DNA from: Flavobacterium sp. 1
GTDB taxonomy: Bacteria; Bacteroidota; Bacteroidia; Flavobacteriales; Flavobacteriaceae
DNA: 64,000 nt
Reading direction: 5' to 3'
Assembly (NCBI RefSeq): GCF_002797935.1
Contig: NZ_PGER01000001.1
Coordinates: 3,348,001-3,412,000, forward strand
The translations under genes and the position numbers were made by a program. The number at the start of each line of letters is the position of its first letter. Within the stretch, counting starts at the first letter, position 1. Below, piece by piece: positions 35,524 to 44,371 of this stretch. The notes under the pieces are model-generated. The model worked only from the letters and a program-made list of their open reading frames with translations, was not told where the DNA came from and did not search any database.

Positions 35524-35868
35524 CTATTTATTTCCTCCTATAACTGAATAAGCAATTGACTGGGATATAGATAATATTATACTAAAAAACATCGCTACCC
35601 AAAAAGTATCAACAGTAAAACCTCCAACGATTTTGGTACAGAGTACTATAACCAAAGCGTTTATCACCAACAAGAATAACCCTAAAGTCACTATAGTGAA
35701 AGGTAAAGTCAACAATACCATTATTGGTTTAATAAAAATATTAAGCAAACCCAAAACAACTGCTACTACCATTGCTGTAAATGGACCAGCTACATGAACA
35801 CCCGGCAAAAAATGAGCAATCACAAAAACTAATCCTGCGGTAATAATTATTCTCAAAATTAAATTCAT
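35524..35868 (-). CDS. Small 4-TM membrane protein, mycobacterial phage holin superfamily IV type
   Basis: 114 residues, almost entirely hydrophobic with four TM segments (starts ILRIIITAGLVFVIAHFLPGV; motifs PFTAMVVAVVLGLLN, KPIMVLLTLPFTIVTLG). This is the chromosomal family named after mycobacterial phage holins, very widespread and not evidence of a prophage. Function unknown; probably a general membrane protein. Single gene. Confidence 0.85.
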   Translation of the reverse strand: MNLILRIIITAGLVFVIAHFLPGVHVAGPFTAMVVAVVLGLLNIFIKPIMVLLTLPFTIVTLGLFLLVINALVIVLCTKIVGGFTVDTFWVAMFFSIILSISQSIAYSVIGGNK

Positions 35869-35923
35869 AACTACATGTTTTAAATTTTTTATAAATATAA
35901 TAAAAATTCTATATATTACTATA

Positions 35924-36685
35924 TTATTTTAAAAAATCACTTACAAATTTATAAAACATCTTAGGGTTTTCGGCATGCAGCCAATGTCCAGCATTAGGAA
36001 TAGTTACTACTGTTGAAACCGGAAAATGTTTTTCAATACCTTCAAAATCGCTGTCAAGAATATAATTAGAGCTTCCTCCTCGAATAAAAAGCGTCGGTTT
36101 TTCAAAAATTAAATCAGGAGCCAATGCCTTGCCTATTTCTTCAATTTTATTATTAAAAACATTCAAATTAAATCGGAAAGCCAATTGCCCAGGTTCTTGC
36201 CAATACAAACTTTTCATAAGGAATTGGCGGGTTCCAAAATCAGGTATATGATTTTTCAGTATTTCTTCAACTTCATTCCTGCTTGGTTTAAGCGAAAAAT
36301 CAACCGCATTTAAACCAGCTAAAATATCCTGATGATGAGGAGCATAATATTTTGGACCAATATCAGCCACTATCAATTTATCGACTAAATTAGGATAAGA
36401 CGCTGCCAAAAGCATGGCGGTTTTTCCTCCCATTGAGTGACCAATAACATCAATAGATTCAAGACTATTTGCCTTGCAATAATCCAAAACATCCTGAGCC
36501 ATGACTTCATAACTGAAATTATCTGAATGAAAACTGCGCCCATGATTCCGGAGATCCAATAAATGAACCTGAAACCCATCGGCAACAAATTGAGTTCCTA
36601 ATGTTTTCCAATTGTCGGACATTCCAAGAAAACCGTGAATTATGACTAAAGGCTTCCCCGAACCTTCTATTTTTGAGTAGAGCAT
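35924..36685 (-). CDS. Alpha/beta-hydrolase (YbfF-like esterase)
   Basis: 253 residues with oxyanion motif IIHGFLGMSDNW (about 15-26), DLRNHGRS (about 44-51), nucleophile elbow GHSMGG with Ser at about 84, and catalytic His in NAGHWLHAE near the C-terminus. The pattern is that of YbfF-type short acyl thioesterases/esterases. It starts just after an AATCTAAAATCTGC repeat. Confidence 0.85.
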   Translation of the reverse strand: MLYSKIEGSGKPLVIIHGFLGMSDNWKTLGTQFVADGFQVHLLDLRNHGRSFHSDNFSYEVMAQDVLDYCKANSLESIDVIGHSMGGKTAMLLAASYPNLVDKLIVADIGPKYYAPHHQDILAGLNAVDFSLKPSRNEVEEILKNHIPDFGTRQFLMKSLYWQEPGQLAFRFNLNVFNNKIEEIGKALAPDLIFEKPTLFIRGGSSNYILDSDFEGIEKHFPVSTVVTIPNAGHWLHAENPKMFYKFVSDFLK

Positions 36686-36689
36686 TATA

Positions 36690-36726
36690 ATTTTAGATTG
36701 CAGATTTTAGATTTTAGATTGCAGAA
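36690..36726 (-). repeat. AATCTAAAATCTGC repeats upstream of the hydrolase gene
   Basis: On the minus strand: TCTGCAATCTAAAATCTA, then AAATCTGCAATCTAAAAT ending 4 bp before the ATG. Confidence 0.6.
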
Positions 36727-37042
36727 TTCAAATTCTACATCCCAGAATCATTAATCAATTAAAAAGTATTTAATTCGCTTAAAAGCTGAGCAAAGATATA
36801 AAAAATGAAACTTCAAAAAAAATTTAGGAATTTTATTACCATTTTAACATTAATATCACCAAAAGTGGGTATTGTATAACAAATTACAACAACCTATTTT
36901 TGCCAACTCAGAGATGGTCACAGTTCATCTTTTAAATTAAAAATAACAAAAAAATACTTTCAAATACAATAAGCTGCTAAACAGACATATACCAAAACAA
37001 ATTTTCTAAAAACTTTACTTTATTAATATTAAAACAAAAAAA
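36727..37042 (+). promoter_or_regulatory. Intergenic region with a candidate promoter
   Basis: TTG at 36872-36874 and TATTTTTG at 36895-36902 are 20 bp apart and could drive the lipoprotein gene 140 bp further on. The remainder is AT-rich with no gene or structure I can support. Confidence 0.45.
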
Positions 37043-38335
37043 ATGATTAAAAAAATTCTTTTACTTTCAGTTGTTATTTCTCAACTTACAATTTCCTGCA
37101 GCAAAGAAGACTCACCAGCTGTTTCAACAGAACAAAGTTTAGACACACAAATTGCCGAAATCGTAAAACTGCCTTATTCTTCATTAAAACCGGAGCAGCA
37201 AAAAATAAAACTCGAAACTGAAGCAAATGATATGCTGCTTCAAATGGATAAATCAAAAACATCTGGAGCGGTAGAAGCCATTGAAAACTTAGGAAACTTG
37301 TTAAGCATAAATACTGTTGACATTTTTGACGGCAAAAACGATAATCAAATTGCAGACGTTTTAAATGTTTCAGGAGTTTATGGTATTTATACTTGGAACA
37401 GTACTAAACAAATTTGGGTTAAGTCTGCATCAACAACAGAATTGAAATTTATTTTCCCTGCAAAGAAGAATCAAACAACAAATAACGCCAGCTTATCATC
37501 TAAGAGCATTTCATCTGACATAAAAGTAGCGTTTTCTAATACAGATCAGATTTACCTACCAACTTCAGTAGACGCAACTTTAACTATTGATAATGCTCAA
37601 GCTGCTACATTTGCAGTAAATTCAAAATATTCAAATGGAAAACAATCTCCTGACGAATCAAGCTATAAAATGGTTTTAAATGACGGATACACATTCGAAA
37701 TCAGTGGTAAAAAAGCACCTGTAGCAGCTAAATCTGCATTTACATTTAATGGAAAAAACATAATCGAATTTAATTCTGGAAGTAGTGCTAATATAGATGA
37801 ACTACTTAAAGACAATTACCTTAACAATTATTTAGGTACAGCAAATGGTCTTATCAAATTGATGGACAATTTTGTAATAGTGGTTAATACAGATAATGCA
37901 GGGTTAGCAAATGACGAGGCTGCTTTAAAAAAATCATTAGTATATCCAGATTCCCAATCTAAAACGTATTACACTGATTTAAATACTTATAACAAAAAAT
38001 TCTCAGAGGGAGAAGTTACTGCTAACAACAAAAATGTAAAAATGATTCTTGTTTCTAAAAAAGACGGAACTAAAATCGCAGATGTAATTCAAAAATCAGA
38101 AAAAGGAGACAGCTATAACTCTTCCCATGTATGGGTAAATGATAATACAGTAAAAAATTACGGAGGATACTGGAATTGGAGCAGTAACCCTGGAGTTTTA
38201 GTTCAAGAATACGATGAAGTTTTATACTTGAAATTCAATGACAGTACAGAAGTTGAAATGAGCACCTATTTTTCAACTGGATTTGATAATCTAAACACAA
38301 AATTTGAAGATTTTTTAAAAGCTTTTGGAAACTAA
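37043..38335 (+). CDS. Surface lipoprotein of unknown function
   Basis: 430 residues with signal MIKKILLLSVVISQLTISCSK and lipidated Cys at about 19. The mature part begins with a helical stretch (LDTQIAEIVKLPYSSLKPEQ) and continues as a predicted beta-rich body with GVYGIYTWNSTKQIWVKSAS and SSKSISSDIKVAF segments; no Cys, no known motif. I do not recognise the family. Closed by a terminator. Confidence 0.7.
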   Translation: MIKKILLLSVVISQLTISCSKEDSPAVSTEQSLDTQIAEIVKLPYSSLKPEQQKIKLETEANDMLLQMDKSKTSGAVEAIENLGNLLSINTVDIFDGKNDNQIADVLNVSGVYGIYTWNSTKQIWVKSASTTELKFIFPAKKNQTTNNASLSSKSISSDIKVAFSNTDQIYLPTSVDATLTIDNAQAATFAVNSKYSNGKQSPDESSYKMVLNDGYTFEISGKKAPVAAKSAFTFNGKNIIEFNSGSSANIDELLKDNYLNNYLGTANGLIKLMDNFVIVVNTDNAGLANDEAALKKSLVYPDSQSKTYYTDLNTYNKKFSEGEVTANNKNVKMILVSKKDGTKIADVIQKSEKGDSYNSSHVWVNDNTVKNYGGYWNWSSNPGVLVQEYDEVLYLKFNDSTEVEMSTYFSTGFDNLNTKFEDFLKAFGN

Positions 38336-38353
38336 CTCTTTTTAATTTTCATT

Positions 38354-38395
38354 AAAAAAAGGGACAGTCTATAGTTTTAGACTGCCCCTTTTTTA
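38354..38395. terminator. Terminator of the lipoprotein gene, originally shared with DUF4249
   Basis: AAAAGGGACAGTCTA and TAGACTGCCCCTTTT pair with one mismatch around TAGTTT and are followed by T5. It also lies 9 bp beyond the pre-insertion stop codon (TAG at 38404-38406) of the DUF4249 gene, so it probably served both. Confidence 0.8.
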
Positions 38396-38446
38396 TTAGA
38401 AACCTATGTAACAATTTCACCAAACAGGTAATACCGTTTATTTATA

Positions 38447-38474
38447 CCAAACAAAAATATAATAAATACCAATT
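38447..38474. repeat. Left terminal inverted repeat of the IS630 element
   Basis: Starts CCAAACAAAAATATAA and includes ACCAATTTTGAT; pairs with the right end 39575-39602. Confidence 0.7.
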
Positions 38475-38525
38475 TTGATAATTGTTTTTTTTAGATTACA
38501 TTTGGACTATATTATAACAGTGATC

Positions 38526-39047
38526 ATGGCACATCCAAAAATTTTGGTAATTAAGGAAACTGAAAAAGAGATTAAAAATCTACTTAAGCAATCTATTCCA
38601 TTTATTGGACAACGCTTGAGAGTACTTTTAATTTTGAAGCAAAATGAAGAAACAGGGATTTCTAGACGTGAAGTTGCTAAATTAGCAGGGGTTGACCCAA
38701 ACAGTGTTCAGAAATGGCGGACATTATACCTCAATTCTGGAATTGATGGTTTGATTAAACATGGAAAAACAGGCTTCAAGCCATCTGTTTTTAATGCTGC
38801 TGAACACACGATGTTGGAAACAAAACTCAATAACCCTCAAAATGGGCTTCAAGGTTATGTAGAATTAAAAGATTGGATTGAAAAAGAAACTGGAAAAAGC
38901 TTTAATTACAACACCTTGCTTTATTACTGCATCAGAAATTTTAAATCAAGTGTAAAAGTTGCCCGCAAAAGTCATGTCAAAAAAGATGAAGACCTAGGAA
39001 GCTCTTTTAAAAAGACTTCGGAAGAATCTGTCAAGAAACAGCACTAA
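38526..39047 (+). CDS. IS630 transposase, N-terminal part (frame 0)
   Basis: From ATG 38526 (MAHPKILVIKETEKEI) the frame gives the helix-turn-helix DNA-binding region (about 20-75: RREVAKLAGVDPNSVQKW, LYLNSGIDGLIKHGK) and the start of the linker, ending out of frame as SEESVKKQH. The frame breaks at 39009-39014, after SSFKK. The continuation SSFKK-DFGRICQE in the -1 frame matches what this position of IS630 transposases looks like, so the catalytic half continues in the next frame. Confidence 0.85.
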   Translation: MAHPKILVIKETEKEIKNLLKQSIPFIGQRLRVLLILKQNEETGISRREVAKLAGVDPNSVQKWRTLYLNSGIDGLIKHGKTGFKPSVFNAAEHTMLETKLNNPQNGLQGYVELKDWIEKETGKSFNYNTLLYYCIRNFKSSVKVARKSHVKKDEDLGSSFKKTSEESVKKQH

Positions 39048-39592
39048 ATGCTGTAGGCGATTTTAGCTCTGTAAATTTATATTTTCAAGATGAGTCACGT
39101 TTTGGCTTATTTACTCGAAATGGAAAATCAGTTACTGCAATTAGGGTTAAACCAATTTGCACTTTCCAACAAGTTTTTAAATCAACATGGCTTTCTGGGG
39201 CTTTTTCGCCCATAACAGGGGATCATTTTCAATTAATACTTCCACATTGCAACACTGATAATTTTCAAATTTTTCTAAATAATTTTTCAAAAGAAAACCC
39301 CAAAGAACTCAAAATAATGGTATTGGATAATGGGCGATTCCATAAGGCTAAAAGATTGATCGTTCCAGAAAATATTGTTTTGGTTTTCCTGCCACCATAT
39401 AGCCCGGAACTTAATCCAGCCGAAAAAATGTGGGCAAAATACAAAAGAGAATTTTCTAATAAATTTTATAATTCAATCGAAGATGTAGAAGATTTCATTA
39501 TTACTGCAGTTAAAAACACAAGTAAAAAAGAGGTAATGAGTATCTGTGGTTATGCCTACGTCTTTTTAGATCAAATTTGGTCTAAAAATTAA
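39011..39592 (+). CDS. IS630 transposase, catalytic part (-1 frame)
   Basis: Open from 39011 to the TAA at 39590-39592. It carries the complete DDE set: Asp in LYFQDESRFGL, Asp in MVLDNGRFHKA, and Glu in LNPAEKMWAKYKR. Joined to the first part by a -1 shift at TTTAAAAAG (39006-39014), the product is about 355 residues, a normal IS630 length. No other defect is visible, so the element could be active if the shift is programmed. It has no start codon near its 5' end; an internal ATG at 39317 would lack the first Asp. Confidence 0.85.
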   Translation, partial: KDFGRICQETALNAVGDFSSVNLYFQDESRFGLFTRNGKSVTAIRVKPICTFQQVFKSTWLSGAFSPITGDHFQLILPHCNTDNFQIFLNNFSKENPKELKIMVLDNGRFHKAKRLIVPENIVLVFLPPYSPELNPAEKMWAKYKREFSNKFYNSIEDVEDFIITAVKNTSKKEVMSICGYAYVFLDQIWSKN

Positions 39593-39602
39593 ATGCGTTT
39601 GG
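39575..39602. repeat. Right terminal inverted repeat of the IS630 element
   Basis: Complement begins CCAAACGCATTTAA and includes ACCAAATTTGAT; matches the left repeat at the tip and the inner box. Confidence 0.7.
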
Positions 39603-40458
39603 TATTAGATGTTTGCATTAAAATTGTACTTTGCCCATAACCTTGCCAAATACCGATTCCTCCTTTAATATTCGATTTCAAGCTAGAATTAGCCGGAAAT
39701 ATAGGGCTTCTGCCATTAACAATTTCATTCTGCCAACTATTCCAAAATTCAAAACCTGCCTTACTCATCGTTCGTAATTTTATATAAACTAAATCGCCAT
39801 CTGTAAAATAAGGCTTATACTTAGTTTTAGAAAAAACATAAATTCCTCTAGTTATTTGCAACGAAACCGATGAAGAAATAAAATTTTCATCATTCAGATT
39901 ACCATACAAAGCTGGTACAAAAATGGGTTCAACATTATCCAGGCGAGTCTCTATCTGGTAATAATTCTTTTCTTTAACAAAATCATTAAACTCTATATGA
40001 ACAAAACCTGTTGTATCTGCTGGATTTACTTTTACATACGCTGCAGATTTTATAGGAACTACTGAAGGAATACTTGTTGTTGCCTCTATAACCCTGTCCA
40101 AATACTGCACTTTCAAAACATAGGCCTTCCCTATCTCTCCTAACATTTTTGATCCTGAATAGACATAAGGCGGTATTCTGCCATTCTCATTCTTTACGCT
40201 TAAAACCTCTTCATTTTCACCATCTGAAACAGTGACTTTAGCTGAACGGATAAAATAATTAAAAATAGTTGTAGAATCAATAGTAGCATTTATTGGAATA
40301 CTGCGGGATAGAATTACCTGAGGAACATCTCCCTGTTCAATCCACCCTTCAACAACTATTTTAGATTCCCCTTCTACGCTTTCTACATAATTTTCTCTAC
40401 TGCAGGAAACCATAATGATTAGCAATAATGGCAATAATAACAAACAAATCTTCTTCAT
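39589..40458 (-). CDS. DUF4249 lipoprotein, C-terminus rewritten by IS630
   Basis: 289 residues as sequenced; lipoprotein signal MKKICLLLLPLLLIIMVSCSR. The DUF4249 body is recognisable (GWIEQGDVPQVILSRSIP, VSDGENEEVLSVK, IPSVVPIKSAAY, GGIGIWQGYGQS). It starts 3 bp downstream of a TonB-dependent receptor, the usual pairing, and probably works as its surface lipoprotein partner. The last residues TKRI and the stop are encoded by the right end of the IS630 element. Joining the flanks at one TA gives ...QTSNINKRYYLFGEIVT and a TAG at 38404-38406, so the intact protein was 9 residues longer (13 replaced residues instead of 4). The effect on function is unknown. Confidence 0.85.
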   Translation of the reverse strand: MKKICLLLLPLLLIIMVSCSRENYVESVEGESKIVVEGWIEQGDVPQVILSRSIPINATIDSTTIFNYFIRSAKVTVSDGENEEVLSVKNENGRIPPYVYSGSKMLGEIGKAYVLKVQYLDRVIEATTSIPSVVPIKSAAYVKVNPADTTGFVHIEFNDFVKEKNYYQIETRLDNVEPIFVPALYGNLNDENFISSSVSLQITRGIYVFSKTKYKPYFTDGDLVYIKLRTMSKAGFEFWNSWQNEIVNGRSPIFPANSSLKSNIKGGIGIWQGYGQSTILMQTSNTKRI

Positions 40459-40461
40459 GGC

Positions 40462-42741
40462 TTAGAATTTAAATCTCCAACTAATTGACGGCAGTATCAA
40501 GTACATTTTTTTCTCATCGGTATCAACACTTATTTTTTTACCATCCACAGTTACGCGCAGAACAACATAAATAGGATTATCAATATTAAACGTATTAAAA
40601 ACAGAAAAATTCAAAACACTTTCTTTTTTTGAAGTCTTCAAAAAAGAATAATTTACCGAAACATCTGTACGGATGTAATTTGGCATTTGTGCATTATTAT
40701 AGTTTCCAAATTCCCTTACAGGCGTATTATTCACAAAATACCAAGAAGTTGGCATTGTAAACCGATTTCCAGAACTAAAGAGCTGCGTTAAGCCAACATT
40801 CCATTTATTATTAAAATTGTAAGTTCCTACAAGAGCAAGATTATGTCTTCTGTCATATTTTGAATAAAACATTTCTCCATTGTTAAGCTCATCAAATTGA
40901 CGAATTGACCAGCTCAAAGTATAACTTATCCATCCATTAAATTTTCCATTGTCTTTTTTTAACATCCACTCTAGTCCATATGCTTCACCATCACCAATCA
41001 AAATATCATTTTTTAAAGTAGTTGTTTCATTAAACTGAGTAAGTCCATAAGGATATTCTATTAAATTATTCATAGAACGAAAATACCCGTTCAAACATGT
41101 ACTAATTTGTTTTGAAATTATTTTATTGCATCCTATCGAGTAATTATTAGACGATTGAGATGGAATACCATCTGAAGCTGCAATCCAAAAATCGGTTGGA
41201 ATACCAACACTAGAGGCCGTTATTAAATTAATATATTGATTTTGGCGGGTATAAGATGCAAAAAAGGAAAGATCCTTTTTGGGAAAATAATTAAGCATTA
41301 TTCGGGGCTCAAAATCTAAAAAAGAAGTTTTTGAATCGGAAGTATAATAATTCATTCTAAGTCCTAATTCAGCACTTAATTTATCCGAAAATTTAGGTTT
41401 AGCACTTGTAAACACTGAAATATTAGTAGCCAGAATATTTGATGCTTGCATATCATTTACAATAGAGCTTAAATTATCAGCTTCAATTTTTTGAGGCACT
41501 AAATCATGTAAAGCATATTCAATCCCCGACTCAAGAAGAACCTTTTTTACAACATATTGAATTGAACCCGCATAGCCAATATCTTTAATGTAAGATGAAA
41601 TCTTCATCTGGATGTCCGACTGATCCATAGCTAAAACATTCTCGTATCGAGTAAAATAAAATGAATTTTTCAAAATAGTAGTTTCATTCAGCAAGCATCT
41701 CCATGTTGGAGAAATTACTTCATTACTCCATTTTAAATTAGCATTTAAAGAAGATTTCGAATCAACAGCCTCAAATTTATCCCCGCTTAAAAAAGCATCA
41801 ATCGTTAAGGTGTTTTTTTTAGAAATTTCAGTAATAAAAGTCAAATTACTGTCGAAAAATCCATATTTGAAAACGTCATTTTCTTTTTTTCCGTTTTTAC
41901 TGTCTGATTTTAAAAGCGGGCCGACAATTTCATCAATATAAGTTTTCCTTCCTGAAATATAAAACCCCGTTTTTTTACCAATAGGCAAAGAAAATGTTAC
42001 TTGTGAAGACAGTAAACCTAAATTTCCCTGAACCGAAAATTCCTTCGGAACGACTTGATATGGCAGCACATATACAGTAGAACTCAAACGCCCCCCATAT
42101 TTTGAATTTAAATTATTTCTGTCAAATTGTACCTCAGTAACATGATCTGCATTATAAAAAGGGAAAACACCTAATAAATGAGCCATTCCATAAACTGGTG
42201 TATCAGCATACAACATTAAGTTATGTCCTGGATCTCCACCACGAACATATAAATAACCATTTGCATCACCAGAATTTTGTACACCAGGAGTCAATTGCAG
42301 TAATTTTATAATATCTGGTGTTCCTGAAAGAGATGGAACATTACTCAATTTTTGAGGACTAAAAGATAATTTTCCTCCAACCCCAATTGTAATTGGTCTC
42401 TTTATATCGTTCTTAATTACTACTTCTTTTAATTCAAATTCACTTTTATTCAAATGAAAGAAAAGAGATGTATCTTTTTTTATTTCAAGCTGCAAAAACT
42501 CTTTTATATAACCAATATTTTCAACATCAATCTTAACTGTTCCACCAGGAATTACAATTGAGAACTTCCCTAAAGTATCAGTAGCAACATTAAAATTTAG
42601 ATTATCATTTGTCAAAAAAGAAACATCAGCACCAACTATTGTCTGCTCATTATTATCTTTTACAAAACCATTAACTGTAACTTTTGATTGTGCGGTTAAA
42701 TTAGAAAAATAAAATAAAAAAATAAAAAGAATGGGTTTCAA
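40462..42741 (-). CDS. TonB-dependent receptor paired with DUF4249
   Basis: 759 residues. Signal peptide MKPILFIFLFYFSNLTAQ, then a carboxypeptidase-regulatory-like beta-sandwich (about 20-105: VNGFVKDNNEQTIVGADVSF), a plug domain (about 110-230: LSGTPDIIKLLQLTPGVQ, YVRGGDPGHNLMLYADTPVY) and a beta-barrel ending YLILPSISWRFKF with a C-terminal Phe. The RGG.p.n...l.D motif is the receptor signature. Substrate is not predictable; Bacteroidota receptors with DUF4249 partners are not SusD-linked glycan receptors in the strict sense. DUF4249 follows 3 bp downstream in the same transcript. Confidence 0.88.
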   Translation of the reverse strand: MKPILFIFLFYFSNLTAQSKVTVNGFVKDNNEQTIVGADVSFLTNDNLNFNVATDTLGKFSIVIPGGTVKIDVENIGYIKEFLQLEIKKDTSLFFHLNKSEFELKEVVIKNDIKRPITIGVGGKLSFSPQKLSNVPSLSGTPDIIKLLQLTPGVQNSGDANGYLYVRGGDPGHNLMLYADTPVYGMAHLLGVFPFYNADHVTEVQFDRNNLNSKYGGRLSSTVYVLPYQVVPKEFSVQGNLGLLSSQVTFSLPIGKKTGFYISGRKTYIDEIVGPLLKSDSKNGKKENDVFKYGFFDSNLTFITEISKKNTLTIDAFLSGDKFEAVDSKSSLNANLKWSNEVISPTWRCLLNETTILKNSFYFTRYENVLAMDQSDIQMKISSYIKDIGYAGSIQYVVKKVLLESGIEYALHDLVPQKIEADNLSSIVNDMQASNILATNISVFTSAKPKFSDKLSAELGLRMNYYTSDSKTSFLDFEPRIMLNYFPKKDLSFFASYTRQNQYINLITASSVGIPTDFWIAASDGIPSQSSNNYSIGCNKIISKQISTCLNGYFRSMNNLIEYPYGLTQFNETTTLKNDILIGDGEAYGLEWMLKKDNGKFNGWISYTLSWSIRQFDELNNGEMFYSKYDRRHNLALVGTYNFNNKWNVGLTQLFSSGNRFTMPTSWYFVNNTPVREFGNYNNAQMPNYIRTDVSVNYSFLKTSKKESVLNFSVFNTFNIDNPIYVVLRVTVDGKKISVDTDEKKMYLILPSISWRFKF

Positions 42742-42833
42742 AATACAATATTATTTAAGACAAAAAAATAGACAATCCAAAACCAATCCTATTAACTACT
42801 GACTCCTCAATCCTCTAAAATACTAATTTATAA

Positions 42834-43547
42834 CTATTTTAATTTTTGCAGATACATATTCACCACATTATCCAAACCAAGGTAAATCGCTTCGGAAATA
42901 AGAGCATGTCCAATGGAAACTTCTAATAATCCTGGAATATTTTGTTTAAAAAATACAATATTATCCAAACTCAAATCATGTCCTGCATTAATGCCCAAAC
43001 CTAATTCGTTAGCAAAAACTGATGATTTAACATAAGGATCAATTCCATTTTCATTTCCTAAACTATACTGATGTGCAAACGCTTCGGTGTATAATTCAAT
43101 TCTATCTGTCCCTGTTTTTTTGGCTCCTTCAATCATTTCAAGAATTGGATCAACAAAAATGGAAGTTCTAATTCCGTTTCGTTGAAATTCCTGAATAACT
43201 TCGACTAAATAGGATTGATTTTTTATAGTGTCCCATCCTGCAGAAGAAGTGATTGCACCAATGGCATCTGGAACTAAGGTTACCTGATCTGGTTTACATT
43301 CTAAAACTAAATCAATAAAATTATGCTGTGGATTTCCCTCTATATTATATTCCGTATAAACTATCGATTTTAAATCTCGTGCATCCTGATAACGGATATG
43401 ACGCTCATCCGGTCTCGGATGAATCGTGATTCCTTGTCCGCCAAACTGCTGAATATCCGCAGCTACTTTAAGCAAATCAGGCACATTTCCGCCACGGGCA
43501 TTACGCAAAGTGGCAATTTTATTTATATTAACGCTAAGTTTTGTCAT
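42834..43547 (-). CDS. pdxJ: Pyridoxine 5'-phosphate synthase
   Basis: 237 residues: LSVNINKIATLRNARGG, GGQGITIHPRPDERHIRYQD, VTLVPDAIGAITSSAGWD, FVDPILEMIEGAKKTGTDRIELYTE, GINAGHDLSLDNI and EVSIGHALISEAIYLGLDNV cover the TIM-barrel active-site elements of PdxJ, which condenses 3-amino-2-oxopropyl phosphate with 1-deoxyxylulose 5-phosphate in vitamin B6 synthesis. A minus-strand TATTTTTG -7-like element lies at 43593-43586. Divergent from the CBS gene. Confidence 0.97.
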   Translation of the reverse strand: MTKLSVNINKIATLRNARGGNVPDLLKVAADIQQFGGQGITIHPRPDERHIRYQDARDLKSIVYTEYNIEGNPQHNFIDLVLECKPDQVTLVPDAIGAITSSAGWDTIKNQSYLVEVIQEFQRNGIRTSIFVDPILEMIEGAKKTGTDRIELYTEAFAHQYSLGNENGIDPYVKSSVFANELGLGINAGHDLSLDNIVFFKQNIPGLLEVSIGHALISEAIYLGLDNVVNMYLQKLK

Positions 43548-43619
43548 AGAAAAAAGTATTAATCGAATGTATTATTTTGAAATGACAAAAATACAAAGTA
43601 AAAGGTAGCATATTTAGCA

Positions 43620-43627
43620 TATTTTTG
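43620..43627 (+). promoter_or_regulatory. Candidate -7 element for the CBS gene
   Basis: TATTTTTG, matching TAnnTTTG, 32 bp upstream of the ATG; no TTG at -33. Confidence 0.4.
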
Positions 43628-43659
43628 ATTATTTTGCGTCGTTTATTGAGCAAAACTTT

Positions 43660-44319
43660 ATGACTGATTTAAAAGATTACATTACTAACGACTACAAAGC
43701 GATTGACACCCAAGAAACTATTGGGGCAGTTCAAGATTTTTTTGATGATCTGACCTTTTCTCATTTTCCAATTATTGAAGAAGGAATTTTCATTGGAAGC
43801 ATTGCCGCCGATGATATTGAAACTTTTGACAGTGACAAAAAAGTTGCTGAATACAGATATGCTCTTGAACATTTTTTTGCCAGAACCAATATGATTTGGT
43901 TAGATGTTCTAGAGGTATTTGCTAAAAATCGCACTAATTTGGTTCCAATTTTAGATGAAAACAATAAATATATCGGATATTATGAAATTCAAGATGTTAT
44001 TAAATTTTTTCATGAAACCACCTTTTTAAAAGAACAAGGAGTCATTATCATAGTAAGCAAAAACACTATAGACTATTCGATGAGCCAAATTACACAAATT
44101 GTAGAAAGCAATAACGGCAAACTTTTAGGTCTTTTTATATCAAATTCAGATGTAAACACCACCGAAGTTACTCTTAAAATAAGTGTTGGTTCATTAAACG
44201 AAATCATTCAAACTTTCAGAAGATACAATTACGATATCATTTCGGAACATAACGAAGACAATTACATTAACAGCCTGAAGGAACGTTCAGATTATTTAGA
44301 TAAATATTTGAATATGTAG
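43660..44319 (+). CDS. CBS-domain-pair protein with C-terminal ACT-like region
   Basis: 219 residues. Two CBS domains (about 5-60 and 70-125; FSHFPIIEEGIFIGSIAADDIE, NRTNLVPILDENNKYIGYYEIQD) precede a ~85-residue C-terminal region predicted as ACT-like. No catalytic domain. Probably a small-molecule (nucleotide) sensor. It lies upstream of nadK (52 bp) on the same strand, a conserved neighbourhood with pdxJ in Flavobacteriia, and may be linked to NAD metabolism; that link is an inference from position. Confidence 0.8.
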   Translation: MTDLKDYITNDYKAIDTQETIGAVQDFFDDLTFSHFPIIEEGIFIGSIAADDIETFDSDKKVAEYRYALEHFFARTNMIWLDVLEVFAKNRTNLVPILDENNKYIGYYEIQDVIKFFHETTFLKEQGVIIIVSKNTIDYSMSQITQIVESNNGKLLGLFISNSDVNTTEVTLKISVGSLNEIIQTFRRYNYDIISEHNEDNYINSLKERSDYLDKYLNM

Positions 44320-44371
44320 TTATTGAATATAAAACCCCAAATCAATAACAAACAACAAAATATCAAAAAAA

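Larger units (their letters stand above)
38445..39604 (+). mobile_element. IS630-family insertion sequence, inserted in the DUF4249 3' end
   Basis: TA target duplications at 38445-38446 and 39603-39604 flank a 1156-bp element (38447-39602). The ends are imperfect inverted repeats: CCAAAC at each tip and, 14 bp inward at the same spacing, ACCAATTTTGAT on the left against ACCAAATTTGAT on the right. The element encodes a two-frame IS630 transposase on the + strand. IS630 elements insert at TA, consistent with the duplication seen. The right end overlaps the last codons of the transposase and provides the current stop codon of DUF4249. Confidence 0.85.

Noticed and set aside
35524..35868. Holin name suggesting a prophage
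   Set aside because: The family is a common chromosomal membrane protein; no other phage genes are near.
39317..39592. Separate short transposase gene starting at 39317
   Set aside because: The frame is open well upstream (39011) with the first catalytic Asp; it is the catalytic half of one IS630 transposase.
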